Below, piece by piece: positions 11,137-21,647 of a DNA stretch of 64,000 nucleotides. The position numbers were made by a program, and so were the translations under genes. Each line of letters starts with the position of its first letter. Positions within the stretch are counted from its first letter, which is position 1. The notes beneath the pieces are model-generated. The model was not told where the DNA came from. It ran no database searches and worked only from the letters and a program-made list of their open reading frames with translations. This DNA is from Porphyra umbilicalis (taxonomy: Eukaryota > Rhodophyta > Bangiophyceae > Bangiales > Bangiaceae): assembly GCA_002049455.2 (NCBI GenBank), contig KV919025.1:47989-111988 (forward strand). The letters are read 5' to 3'.

Positions 11137-13173
11137 TTAATTCGACTGCTCGCCATCGGGCTCCTGAAGTGGGGCTGAGACGGCACCGGCAACGCGGTCA
11201 GCGCGCGCTACGGCCCGAGACCGCGATGTAGTGCGCATCAACGAGACATCAGCAGATGAGCCGGGCTTTCCATAGCTGCTACCGGAAACGCCAGTCGCCC
11301 TGTACGTACACAGGGTGCATGGCGTCAGCGCAGCGTGTCCCATCAAGCCACAACTCTTGGCCTCTTGGACGTAATCGCCGACATAATAGGAAATGTCCGC
11401 AAGCGCGCGCACGCGATTGCCGCGTGGGTCACGCACGACCCAGCCCTCCGTGGCACCCACCACCAGGTCGGACTTAACGAAACGCAGCACCTCGTCTGAA
11501 TCGACGCCGGGGGGGGTGACTGCAATAGTACGCACCGCGTGCCTGCTAGTGCGCGAGGCAAATGGCCATGAAGCGTACGACATGTAGACGCCGCCCAGCG
11601 AGGCGGCTCGGTGCAGGCGAGGCACAAAGTCATCCGAGTAAAAGCAGATGCACACATGAACGACGGGAATGCCATCTGAACCAAGCAGCCGTAGCGGTCG
11701 CGTGAGCCGAGGACGGTGCTGCTGTGGCGCCCTGCTGCATATCTCCAACCGCTTGACAACTCGCCGAGGCTCCCCTCGCTGCCGCCAGCAAATGAGAGGG
11801 CCGTCGCGCAGACCCCAATGGCGGACATGCAGCTCACCAACCTCCTCCAGCTGCGGCTCGGCCGGCATGACTCGGCAGCCGCTGCCAGCCACCGCCACCT
11901 CAACACCTCCCGCATCTGCTGCTCGGTTGACGTCGGCTCGGGCACCTAGTAGCGCGCTCAACAGTGGCAGTCCGCTGCGGCGCCGAAGAGTGGCGAGGAA
12001 GTCACCCGCATGGACCTCCCCGTCCCCTCCCAGTCCCGCCGAGGACGGCGCAAAGCGGCAATCGCCGATGACGAGCTCCTTGACGACCGAGTCGTCGTCG
12101 AGCTGCAGGTCCGCCACATCACCGGGACAGTACGTTTCCCTCAGCAGCGTAAAGTTGGGCAGTAACGCCGAACCCATGAGGGCCTCGTCGCGCTCGAGGA
12201 AGAACGGTGAGTCAACAAACTCGTCCACCATTCGTGGACCGGTCGTCGGCCTGTCGTCCAGCGACGAGAAGAGCTCGTAGGTGTCCTGAAAAGCAAAGTC
12301 ACGCGCCACATGGGTACTGGGTAGGACTGCCAACAGAGTTGTGTGGGCACCGTCACGGTCGGGCATGTCCATTGAAACGGTTGGCAAAAACCACGCAGAT
12401 CGAATTGAGGGAACGATGGAGCAGCGCAAAGTCGTCAATGAGGGCAGGGAGCTCGTCGGACAGCAAAAGTTGTATGCTGCTCGTACAATGTCAAACGCTT
12501 TGTTGCTCACACAGCACTGACCATGCAGAAGGAAGAAGGCGTAGAGCTCTTCAGACGAAGACACCGCCCACCCAACCAGCCCCGTCAGCGCCGCTCGCAT
12601 TGCCGACGCAGAGGGATCGTCGGATGCTCCAGGAGGTACAGGAAACGTAGCCATCGGGGATCTTTCGGGAGCTCCGCGGGTGCTACAACCTCCGTCGCCG
12701 CTCCTCACGGCAGCACTTGCTGGCGCTCGAGCAGGCGACGAGACGCGACACAGACCTAGACCGTGCGGAACAGCCGAATCGTCCTCTTCGTCTGACCAGC
12801 CGACGTAGAATGGCGTGTCCGACTCTGAACTCGCGCTGGAGTCGTAGCCGCTGCTAGCACCACCCGAGCCCACGTCGTTGACAAGGACGTCATCTCCACC
12901 ATCTCCTGCTTCGACCCGGTCACCGCCATTGATGACGCGATGGTCGGCTGCCCCGCCAACGACCGCACCATTACGGTTCGCGCCAGCAGAATCAAGACTG
13001 GGGCCCGTGCAACCGGCTTCACCGGTAAAACAATAGCGAGGCTGCCTACCATAGGCACTGGCGGCGGACCCGGCCCCGAATCCGACGCCCAAAGAAATCG
13101 CAAGGCAGTTGCGCCGTGCCCGCTTGAGCGGACGCGCGCTTGCGGACGGCTTCGGTGCTAGAAACAGCGTCAT
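11137..13173 (-). CDS. CACTA/Plavaka-like transposase, N-terminal half
   Basis: About 678 residues from the first ATG at 13173 (MTLFLAPKPSAS), although the frame is open further upstream. The first 180 residues are Ser/Gly/Asp-rich and low complexity. The recognisable part is in the second half: VHVCICFYSDDFV...GGVYMSYASWPF, then ADISYYVGDYVQEAKSCGLMGH and the CxxC in PCTLCTY. These match in order the YSDSTVLSS ... FPCTACT blocks of the transposase at the left end of this window. The protein ends (TAA) before the segment that should follow, and that segment lies upstream at 13991-15481 on the same strand. So the halves are in swapped order. Either two genes encode the enzyme, or the copy is rearranged. 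Confidence 0.6.
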   Translation of the reverse strand: MTLFLAPKPSASARPLKRARRNCLAISLGVGFGAGSAASAYGRQPRYCFTGEAGCTGPSLDSAGANRNGAVVGGAADHRVINGGDRVEAGDGGDDVLVNDVGSGGASSGYDSSASSESDTPFYVGWSDEEDDSAVPHGLGLCRVSSPARAPASAAVRSGDGGCSTRGAPERSPMATFPVPPGASDDPSASAMRAALTGLVGWAVSSSEELYAFFLLHGQCCVSNKAFDIVRAAYNFCCPTSSLPSLTTLRCSIVPSIRSAWFLPTVSMDMPDRDGAHTTLLAVLPSTHVARDFAFQDTYELFSSLDDRPTTGPRMVDEFVDSPFFLERDEALMGSALLPNFTLLRETYCPGDVADLQLDDDSVVKELVIGDCRFAPSSAGLGGDGEVHAGDFLATLRRRSGLPLLSALLGARADVNRAADAGGVEVAVAGSGCRVMPAEPQLEEVGELHVRHWGLRDGPLICWRQRGEPRRVVKRLEICSRAPQQHRPRLTRPLRLLGSDGIPVVHVCICFYSDDFVPRLHRAASLGGVYMSYASWPFASRTSRHAVRTIAVTPPGVDSDEVLRFVKSDLVVGATEGWVVRDPRGNRVRALADISYYVGDYVQEAKSCGLMGHAALTPCTLCTYRATGVSGSSYGKPGSSADVSLMRTTSRSRAVARADRVAGAVSAPLQEPDGEQSN

Positions 13174-13990
13174 TGGGGCAGCTGAGGCAACGGGGGGAAG
13201 GTGGGTGTAGAGTGTATGTGGTAGAGCGTCAGGACATAGATGACAATGCAGCGACAAAGACGGGTGTGTGCGCCAAGAGGCGGCGTCAGCACAATTGCAG
13301 TGCTGATAGCAGCTGCTGGTGGATGGGCTTGTTTCGGGGATGGTACACTACTTCATTTCTTCTCGTATATTCAATTACGTGGCGGCATTTCTTTCAATGA
13401 GTCTTGCCGTTTACGTTCCGTGCTTGCAGACCGGGCCGCTACCCGCGGTCAGCTACATGCCCTCGCATTCTTCTGTATGGCGCAACTGTCTCACCTTGCG
13501 GTTGCGGTAGTCGTCTCAACACCACAAGCAGACGTAACCGTTGCGGCCGCCATGCGAGAGGCTGCGGTCACGTTCGGCAGCAATACAGCTTAATCCTCTC
13601 TTTTTTTGCAGCTGGGGGATAGATACCGACTCGGTTTCCCCGTCCAGTGCAGTCGGGATAGAGCGTATAAAGGAACCCCTGTCAGTGGCACCCCAACCGT
13701 CTTCTCTGGACAATGGAGCTTTTCATTTCCCCTTCATCCCATCTTTCTTCATGTGAAGTGACATATTGTCTGCTACAAACGAGCAGCACGATGGAAAAGA
13801 GAAGTATCGCCATGTCTTACATACAGTCGAGCCCAACACACATCCACCCTCAGACCCTCTAGCGGAAAGATGGCATGGAGCAACCCATCCTCCCGCCCCG
13901 TGAAGGCGGTGCATGGTGACACACAATACTGGCCTCCGCGCCCACCATGACGAGTGGCGCACCGCAACATGCCCTCCAACAACCCTGCCG
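13174..13990. other. Spacer between the two transposase halves
   Basis: No convincing gene. Short open frames on the plus strand (13240-13593) lack motifs. It should contain the promoter of the N-terminal-half gene and the 3' end of the C-terminal-half gene. Confidence 0.3.
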
Positions 13991-15481
13991 TCAACCGCTG
14001 ATGGCAGGGTATAAGGATGCTCGCCCAAGCACGTGCCATTGTCCCCCGCTGCGGTGCTCAATGCTTGCGGCCGACACTTCGCGACAATCTCCTTCACAGG
14101 CGTGCAGAGCCAAGCTCCTCCGCACAGTCCTCGGCAGAGTGAGCGACAGAGTGCGACTCGCCTCGATTTGCCACGTGTTGGCACCATCTTGGATAAAGGG
14201 ATGCACAAGGGCAACGACACGGCCACCGGCACTGCCGTAAAAGCCTACTGCTCGGTAAAACCTAGTTCTCGCACCTGGCTCCGTCGCGTGCTCGGGCATC
14301 GCCACGGAAACCATACGGATGCCGACCCCCGCACCCGTGCAAAGCACGGACACTGCGTCCCCGATGCGCAAGTACTCTGCATCGCCCCGCGTCGCACCCG
14401 TGCGCCAGGGGATGCGATAGCCGGACGGGCAATGATGGACCGCGACAGCCAGAGCAGAGGCCGGCACGAGGCTCTCAGCCAGCGCGTCACCTGCGACCCG
14501 CCAGTCTTTACCAGCTCGAGTCCACAGTCCCGCGGACTCCTTGAGCTGCTTGGCGATGCCAGGGTGGTCAAAGTAGTGGCTTGGCACATTGAACTTTTCC
14601 GGGGCGGAGGCAATGCGCGAGAAGCACTCGGTCTCCAGCATCCGGTCCATGGCGCGCCTAGCATCGTCGTGGCCGTTGCCCGAGAGGGCGGCGTGCTTAA
14701 GGGGCTGGTGTGCGCTCTCGAAGAACAATTCACGGACGTGGCGGACGTGCAAAAAGTGAGGAACCACAAAGAAGAACATCTCACGTAAACGATGAAGATT
14801 GGGCTTGTCAAGTGAAGAAAGAAAGGGAACACAGTCTCGTCGGCGCATGCTGACGTCCACAAAGGACATAAAAGCAGACGCATCACGCTGCAGACTCTGC
14901 GCACTCGGGGCTCCTCGGCAGGCATCGCCACCGTCTAGGTCAACGCGCGGGGTGTATTACGTAGCACAAACTAGCAATGTAAACATGTCCAGTATGCGGA
15001 GCATCACTTGGAATGGTGTCTCACGGCCACGCACCTCCACCACTTCGCGAGAGAGAGCACGGCGGAAGCACAGTCTACCAACAGACAGGACAGCGGACCA
15101 CTCGGACATACCTAAGGAGTTCAGGCACCCAGACTTCACATTGTAGGGTCGCGTACGCCGCATTCCGGAGAGCGCCAACGCCTCTCGGAGAGAGCACGAA
15201 ACCAGCGCTCTATCCGATGGAGACAGCGCCCGGAAGCAGCCACGTAAGACCCCTACTGTCAACCCATTGAAGAAGAGATGATCAGGCGCGGGCACCACGC
15301 TTCGAAATGCATCGAACATACCACCTGGCAGCGCTTGGCTCCACTCGTGAAACACGCTGTCGTCTGTGTCCGGTCGCATACCCAAGTGGCGTAGCCCGTC
15401 GGCAATGTCAGCACCACAGCCAGCGCCTCGACTAGAAGAGCCAGGAGGGTCTCCAGCATCTGATTCTCCTTGGGGCGCCAT
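13991..15481 (-). CDS. CACTA/Plavaka-like transposase, C-terminal half, two exons
   Basis: Starts at the ATG at 15481 (MAPQGESDAGDP). Exon 1 runs to about 14957-15010 and carries APDHLFFNGLTVGVLRGCF and KSGCLNSLGMSEWSAVL, which look like the DRLHVMDVG-type middle of the transposase core. A short intron follows; the acceptor is probably CTAG just before 14935. Exon 2, down to 13991, continues DASAFMSFVDVSMRRRD, then NLHRLREMFFFVVPHF and ELFFESAHQPLKHAAL, matching the TKLHRL...ETLHKAV block of the transposase at 2-2970. The exact donor was not fixed. The protein has its own start codon, so a split transposase is possible; see the partner at 11137-13173. Confidence 0.55.
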
Positions 15482-15872
15482 AGCAAAAGGGCGGGGGGTG
15501 AGAGTTCGAGAGATAGCCAGCAGGGAGTCTCAACGGACGAGTGGTTTGCGTGATATCGTCGTGCTGTCGTCGGCAGCGCCTCTAGATGAGCAGTTCACCA
15601 TATCAGAGAACGTGTACTTACGAATAACTACACTTCTTTACATTCACTGTCGCTAACTTCTGAATGAGCACGGGACGTCTTGAGTGTCAAAGAACGAGCG
15701 TCCGCAACTACCTGTCTCTTTTGTTGGCCGACGCGGCGCTCTTTCCGGCTTGAAGCGCGCGGTACCGGTGATGACCTTGCCTTGTGCCGACATTCTGCCG
15801 CTTCTTTAAGACTGTACCCGTCACCCGGTCCAAGCTGCCAAGGAGGTCCTCGTTCTTCCCTGCCCACCCAAA
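15482..15872. other. Divergent promoter region
   Basis: Lies between the minus-strand transposase half and the plus-strand 319-aa gene, so it should hold both promoters. No clear TATA box was seen. Confidence 0.3.
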
Positions 15873-16832
15873 ATGGACCCGCCTGTTCCGGAGGAGGCCA
15901 CGACGGACGGCAACCCTACAGCCCCCACAAGCCCCCCCGGATCCTGTGACGAGGCCGCTGCCTCTCGAGCAGCTGATGCGGTCGGACGCAAGCGCACACG
16001 GCGGAACCACAACAAGGAGTTGGACGGCATCCATGCAACCTTGGCGCTCCTCGTAGACCGCGACCGGCAGCTGCAGGACACGATTTCGACGCTGCGTCGG
16101 GAGGCGTGCGTTGCGCAGGGGCTGCTCTCCAGCTTCCAGTCGATTCGAGAGGCGCACGAGAAGGAGGTTGAGCTTTCCAAGGGCGTCGACCTCCGCAATT
16201 GCCTGCGAAACATCCTCCTCCACCGGTTGGGCAAGTGCCCCTCGAAGCCACGCCGTCTAAACGACGATGGGCAAACAAGCTTGGTCGTTACCATCGATTG
16301 CTCCCGGGACGCGTTCTCGCAACTGCTTCGGCTTTGCAGCTTGCAGCGGATCGGGAGTTCGGCACGTTCGGCACTTTGGTTTATTGCGGCTCGTGTTGGA
16401 GATGCTCGGCGGCTGCTTTGCATGCTGGGTGTGCCGAGCGATATGACTGACATGTGCATGTCACGCACTTTCACTCGTCCGAACAAGACGAAGGTACGCC
16501 GCAGCATTGTCCATCGCGTGCTGGACGACGAGGGTGCCTCTTTGTTTGTGTTGAAGAAGGACACGGCCGGGAACCGAGTGACCGTAGCAGTGCGGGAGAC
16601 GGAGGAGATTGACGCCTCCTCCCAATGTTTCTCTGATGACTTGGTGGTGAAGACCTTGAGTGTAGAAGGTTTTCCCGAACTGGGAACCGACCCTTTTTGC
16701 TTTTCATGGAGGGAGCATGACGCTGCGAGCATGGTTGATGGAGGTTTGATGGGCAGCACGGGCAAAGCCGCGCTGACTGTACCTCTGTATGTGGCGGAAG
16801 GCCACGGCACCGAGCTAAGTCGGCTTCTGTAG
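15873..16832 (+). CDS. 319-aa coiled-coil protein, probable transposon accessory gene
   Basis: Not recognised. Single exon from ATG (context AAAATGG) to TAG. The N-terminus is acidic and Pro-rich, followed by a basic cluster (GRKRTRRNHNK), which could be a nuclear signal. A coiled coil spans about residues 50-100 (ALLVDRDRQLQDTISTLRRE). The C-terminal 200 residues look globular (SLVVTIDCSRDAFSQLL, SIVHRVLDDEGASLF, PLYVAEGHGTELSRLL). It is transcribed away from the transposase C-terminal half. Basic region plus coiled coil would suit a DNA-binding accessory protein of the element; this is inference. Confidence 0.6.
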   Translation: MDPPVPEEATTDGNPTAPTSPPGSCDEAAASRAADAVGRKRTRRNHNKELDGIHATLALLVDRDRQLQDTISTLRREACVAQGLLSSFQSIREAHEKEVELSKGVDLRNCLRNILLHRLGKCPSKPRRLNDDGQTSLVVTIDCSRDAFSQLLRLCSLQRIGSSARSALWFIAARVGDARRLLCMLGVPSDMTDMCMSRTFTRPNKTKVRRSIVHRVLDDEGASLFVLKKDTAGNRVTVAVRETEEIDASSQCFSDDLVVKTLSVEGFPELGTDPFCFSWREHDAASMVDGGLMGSTGKAALTVPLYVAEGHGTELSRLL

Positions 16833-18297
16833 GAAGGTCCGAATCAACTAAAGAACGACTGGGTACTCCAACGGGCATGCTGAGACCTGGGGAGGGACAG
16901 AAACATGGCGACAACTTATCATGTGCCGTGGCCACTGCTTACCGAGTTTGGCAGAGCTTCCCCTATCACTGCGTCAAAAGAATGACCAAATAGCATCACA
17001 ATAGCACGACGCGGCAAGCCAGGTGGCGGTGAGAGAAGGAGGCAGCGGCGCTCTCTCGATGCGCGCAGTATTGTTTATCACACGTCATATGAGCACAAGA
17101 GCGGCGGCGCTCATGCCGACGAGTGAACCTCCGCACTGTCGCTTCACCGGGCCGAAGACAGAAGGCAACGGCTCACCCGCAGCATCCCTTCGTGGCGAGA
17201 CTGATTGAAGGTCCCCAGAGTATCCGGCGTTCTGCGCCGCTCAGCGCAACTGACACCTCGTGTACTCCCTTCTTCCCCATCCCGCCCACGACTATTGTAT
17301 TCATGTGCCCCCGAGCGTTGGCCAGCCCTGACGGCGCCCAGAGTGCGCGCTGTTGCCGCTCATGGCTCGTGTGATGTGAGCCGCGTCGAGCCATGCCTTT
17401 CATGAAAGTGCTCGATGACACGGCGAACACAACCTAAGCGTGTTGCCCATGTCACAGGTCAATCAGAGGACAACAGTACTGGCGAGTAGTGACTCAGGAA
17501 CTCTGGCACGACGCGTCGGCGCAGGAGGGCATGGAGGGATTAAAATGAAAGAGGGTGAAGAACTTTGGGGCTCTCTGTTGTGCTGGTGATGCGTCACAGC
17601 ACCTCGTGCCGCTCTTCTGGGTCCTCGCTGTATGAAAAAAATTATTGAAATACTTTGATTTCTTGTCTTTTGCACCCCTCTTGCACTTTTGATGCGCCGC
17701 TGGAGCAGACAGCACCTTGGCGGGCCCCATATATTCGTCAAAGTGAACCGAAAATGGTGCGAAAGCTGCTTTTTCAGTTAAATTGTGCACTGCAGATGAT
17801 GCAAGAAACTGCACTCCATTCCCAAATGTGAACAACATTGGGTGTGACGGTCAGGTACTAAAGTGGAAGACCTAGGTCGGCGATGAGAAAGATACAACAC
17901 GCGGGTGAGCGCCAGGCCTCTCAAAGGATACGTTCTGCACCCGGTGACTCGTTGTGCGATGTTGTCCTGCTGGCAGTGGCAGACAGCGCATCATCTATGC
18001 AGTGCTGTTCTCCTCGCGTCACCCGCGACAGCCCGCTCATGACAAAGGCAACAGCACCTGCAAGTCCGCAGGGACCCCAGCTTGACCGCTGCCTTCCACT
18101 GTCGCAAGAGAAAAAGGACTACTCGGACAATCCTACCGCAGCTAATGAGGTGCCCCACCCCTGTCGTTCGTCACCCTCACTCTCACGTCACTCGCACGTG
18201 CTTCACGCAAGGTCCCGATCAGTTCACGACAAGCACCTGCTCCAAAAAACAGGGTCGACGCAACAATCCATGATGGAAAAATCGGGGGACACGCCAC
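16833..18297. other. Gene-free stretch
   Basis: Mixed composition, with a short A/T-rich patch at 17631-17660. No frame with recognisable motifs. The right end of the multi-gene transposon may fall here. Confidence 0.3.
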
Positions 18298-19587
18298 TCA
18301 CGGCATGCTGCTCGTGCATGTCGCGGTGGGGCCGCCCGCTTCCGTCGCAGCCGCTGCAATCACCGCTGGGAGCGTCGCCGTCAAATCAACTGCATGTGCG
18401 AGGCTGCCAGTCTTACAGGTCAGGCAACACGCAGCGCCGCGGATGCGCTCTGCACATACCGCAATGTCCCTCGCCATGACTTGGGCGTCGGTACAGGTGT
18501 GGTGTCCCGCGTGGATGATGCATGAGCCCTCACCCGGGCGGTACCAGCCCAAGAACGCCGCCGACACGTGCGCAGGTGAAGAGGCACGGCTATTGCTGCA
18601 GATTGGCCGCGCGCATCGGCATCGGCCGAAAGAGGCAGTGCTGTCCATGTTGCACTTGCCGCGCAGCTCATGCCACAGCGCCACCGATACAAGCGCAGCT
18701 GATGGTGCCGGCATAGTCGTGGCGCCACGTGGCTCCGCCTTGCTTCAAATCGGACTCGAGCAAAGAGCGCCCCACAAGGGTCGCAAGAAGCCGGGAAGAG
18801 CGAGCAAGAGAACCAGGTTGGTATCCACGTCCAACACCATGGCAATGATCGGCTAGTCGCCGCGCATTACAGGACCCTCCGAGTGCGAACAGGGGGGGCC
18901 TTCAAGCGTGAGACGTCCCGACGAAAGGGAGACGCAGAAGAGCGCCCGTCCGCGTGAGAGCGCAGAAGGAGGAATTCTGATGAGGGAAGGCCATCGGTCG
19001 ATGGCATGACGACGAGAGCAAAAGGGGGTGTTGAGCCACGCCAGAGGGTCATCGAAACACCGAATGGAGCAGGCAACATACAATGCAGACAGCACGTCAC
19101 CAAACACGAGCTCGAAAGCTCGTGTATCCGTGGGACCCGCGGTGCGGGGCGCCACAGACTCCCGATTATCGCCCAAGCGTAGACGCTCTTATGCACGGCG
19201 TGAGCCGCACCACATCCCCCCAGCAACAAACCGAAGCCGCCACCAACACAGAGGGCCCGCCGCGCGGGACGCCATGTGCAGTGACAAACAACGGGGGGGA
19301 AGGGGGCATACGGGAACGGTGACGAGAAAGGCGGACGACACGGAAAGCAACTGGACAGCAAGCGGCAGCCGTCATATAGGCTCCCAGCCCGACGCGCACG
19401 CGGCGCGTGGGGGCACGGTGGGGCGGCCAGTTTCTCTCTTGAGTCGGGGGGTGCCGTCGTTTCGCAGTGAGAAGTGGGCACGCAGGGCGAAACCGGTCAA
19501 TCCTTCATCTGCGTCAACGTGGCGCAGCCGCGTGGCGCGCTCGAATAATTTCTCGTCACTGAGGCACCTCCATCCCCACTGCGTCAT
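18298..19587 (-). CDS. Possible spliced gene, unknown product
   Basis: Three consecutive minus-strand open blocks have ordinary amino-acid composition rather than shadow-like repeats. They are 19587-19372 (CLSDEKLFERATRLRHVDADEG), 19176-18853 (AFELVFGDVLSALYVACSIRCFDDPLAWL) and 18714-18298 (GWYRPGEGSCIIHAGHHTCTD, then AERIRGAACCLTCKTG). A GTAATG donor directly after SEGP near 18860 could link the second and third blocks. The first junction was not resolved. Plus-strand frames overlap them, so the assignment is uncertain. No family recognised; the His/Cys content of the last block hints at metal binding. Confidence 0.3.
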
Positions 19588-20033
19588 CCCTGACGCGTCT
19601 CTGTCAGCTGCTCACCCCCCTGCCATCCTGCTGTTACGAGCGCTCGACCTGTAAGCACCACAGCGTGCCCCCTTCTCGTGTCAATCGTGTAATGCCTTGG
19701 GAGAGGCGGTCTGCAGGGGAGAGTGCGTAACGCGTCATGTGAGCAGCCGCTCACGTCTCGTCACGACCGTTGGACTCGGACGACGCGCCACGTTCCGTTA
19801 GCTGGAACGTCAGTGCATCAACGTTGAATGGCTTAAAGGCCCCAGGCAGCCCCAGCCGTGACCCCTCCAGACGTTCCCCCCGACTCTGAGCGATGCCTTT
19901 CTCGCTCGTTGCTGCTACCAAGAGCGGTCCGCGACTGCTCCACTCGTCCTTTATTCCCATTCAGACGTTGTGTGCATTGCCACGCCTCTGTCTGATCTCT
20001 CTAATCTCTCCTGGCTACACTGCCCTTGCTACA

Positions 20034-21647
20034 ATGCTGCCCGCTACTTCACCGCTCCCTGCTCTCTTCGTCGTTTCTCACCCTCGCTCCCACCCTGGCA
20101 CCCTTCCATCCGCGCTTCCTTACCTACCGGTCGACGTGCTCATTCGCATTTTCTCCTGCGTCGGCTGGTTGGCCATCCCCCCTCTCCGTTTAGTCTGTCA
20201 CCACTGGAGCGACGCTGTGAAAGCGGGGCAGGCGACGCAGGCTGTCATCCGGGCAAGAGATGCAACGCGGGGGCGAGTAGCCATCCCAGCTGAGCGTCTT
20301 CTCGGACCGGCTCGGGTCGTTGCCGCTGTCAAGATGTACCCGGCTCTGCGGCGGCTGACTCTGAGCCCGGGACGTCCGAAGTCAGGATTAGATTCCGGCG
20401 CCAGCGCGTACATCGGTAGCCCCTACGCGGGTCCCTCAGCCACCGTCGTCGCATCACTGCTGCGTTCCTGGGCTCGGGATGGCGTGGGCGCCCGCCTCGA
20501 AATGTTGGACTTGTCGGATGTTGGAACCGAACCTGGCAAGGGGAGGGGTCGCCACACCGCCTCGGTTTTGGGCCCCGGCCTATTCGCGGTTTTGGTCTCC
20601 CCCGGCTCTGATTTGCGGGACCTCCGTGTGGCCCGCTGCCGCTGGTGGAATGACACGTTTGTCAATGGAGCGCTGGCGGGCGCTGAGGAGGAGATTCTCC
20701 TGGAGCAGTTCGTGCCGCGGCTCGATGCATTGCGTATGAGCGGCACCTCGGTGATAGGTGCGTCAATCAAGACCTGTTGGGCCGCTGGGGTCGCGGACAT
20801 CGACGTCCGCGGGTGCACGAAGGTACGAGGCTCGCTGACGCTGCGTCCAACTTGGCCGGTGCCGCGGCTGTCTGCACACGGCGGTTGTGCGGCAGACGGC
20901 GTGGCGGCCGGAGGGAATGCGGCGGCACCAATTGCCGGAGTGGCTTTGCGTGGCGGGGTGACCGTGGCGAGTGGACCAGGTGTGGGAGGGGGGGCAGGCC
21001 GGGGATGTGACGTGGATGCAGCGGGTGGATGGGCTGTCAGTCACCGCCCCCTTCCCTGTCCACCACGCGTCGCTTCTCTTGCTCTTTGTGGTACGCGCTT
21101 GACGCATCTCGTGGTCATAGGCGCCCCGCGCGTGGCCGACAACCTGACCGTCAATGCCGCTCACTGCAAGGTGCTCAAGGAGGCCGATCTGACCTCGACG
21201 CCGCTGCTATCCGCTGGATTTCCTGGGAGCGCAAAGATGGTGCGACTACTTATGCTGGACAGGCTTCCCGCCGCGTGCCCCGTGGCCTTGGTCGGGCTGC
21301 AAGAGCTCTCACTCTCGTCGTGCTCCTCGGTCCAGGTCGGCTGTCTGTATTTGACCGGAGCTGTCGCGCCGAACCTGTCCAAGCTTGTGCTGCAAGGCGT
21401 ACTCTCGTTGACGAAGCTACAACTTGACGGTCTGCGCTTGCTGGCCGACGTCAACGCGGCGGGCTGTCAGCGCCTTTCGTCAGTGACTGTTACCGGATGT
21501 CCGGTGCTGCAGCGAATCGACTTACGGGCCAAAGCAGCGCCGCTGGTGCAGGTGTGCATCGTGATGCCTGCAGGGGGTAAGGTGCTCGGTGTGCGGGGGA
21601 AGTGGAGCGTATCGTGGACAGAGATGCAGGTCCTGGTGAATACGTAG
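20034..21647 (+). CDS. F-box / leucine-rich-repeat-like protein
   Basis: Likely substrate-recognition subunit of an SCF ubiquitin ligase. The frame is open from 19893, but the ATG at 20034 (ACAATG, after a C/T-rich leader) is the better start, giving 537 aa. The F-box is at residues about 26-65 (LPYLPVDVLIRIFSCVGWL, then LRLVCHHWSDAV). Downstream are irregular leucine-rich segments: LEMLDLSDVG, LRDLRVARCRWW, LDALRMSGTSV, VADIDVRGCTKV, LQELSLSSCSSV, LSKLVLQGV, LLADVNAAGC and LQRIDLRA. This is the FBXL arrangement. A Gly/Ala-rich insertion interrupts the repeats at about residues 290-340. Single exon ending in TAG. The repeats are degenerate, so the FBXL label rests mainly on the F-box and the repeated L-x-L pattern. 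Confidence 0.7.
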   Translation: MLPATSPLPALFVVSHPRSHPGTLPSALPYLPVDVLIRIFSCVGWLAIPPLRLVCHHWSDAVKAGQATQAVIRARDATRGRVAIPAERLLGPARVVAAVKMYPALRRLTLSPGRPKSGLDSGASAYIGSPYAGPSATVVASLLRSWARDGVGARLEMLDLSDVGTEPGKGRGRHTASVLGPGLFAVLVSPGSDLRDLRVARCRWWNDTFVNGALAGAEEEILLEQFVPRLDALRMSGTSVIGASIKTCWAAGVADIDVRGCTKVRGSLTLRPTWPVPRLSAHGGCAADGVAAGGNAAAPIAGVALRGGVTVASGPGVGGGAGRGCDVDAAGGWAVSHRPLPCPPRVASLALCGTRLTHLVVIGAPRVADNLTVNAAHCKVLKEADLTSTPLLSAGFPGSAKMVRLLMLDRLPAACPVALVGLQELSLSSCSSVQVGCLYLTGAVAPNLSKLVLQGVLSLTKLQLDGLRLLADVNAAGCQRLSSVTVTGCPVLQRIDLRAKAAPLVQVCIVMPAGGKVLGVRGKWSVSWTEMQVLVNT

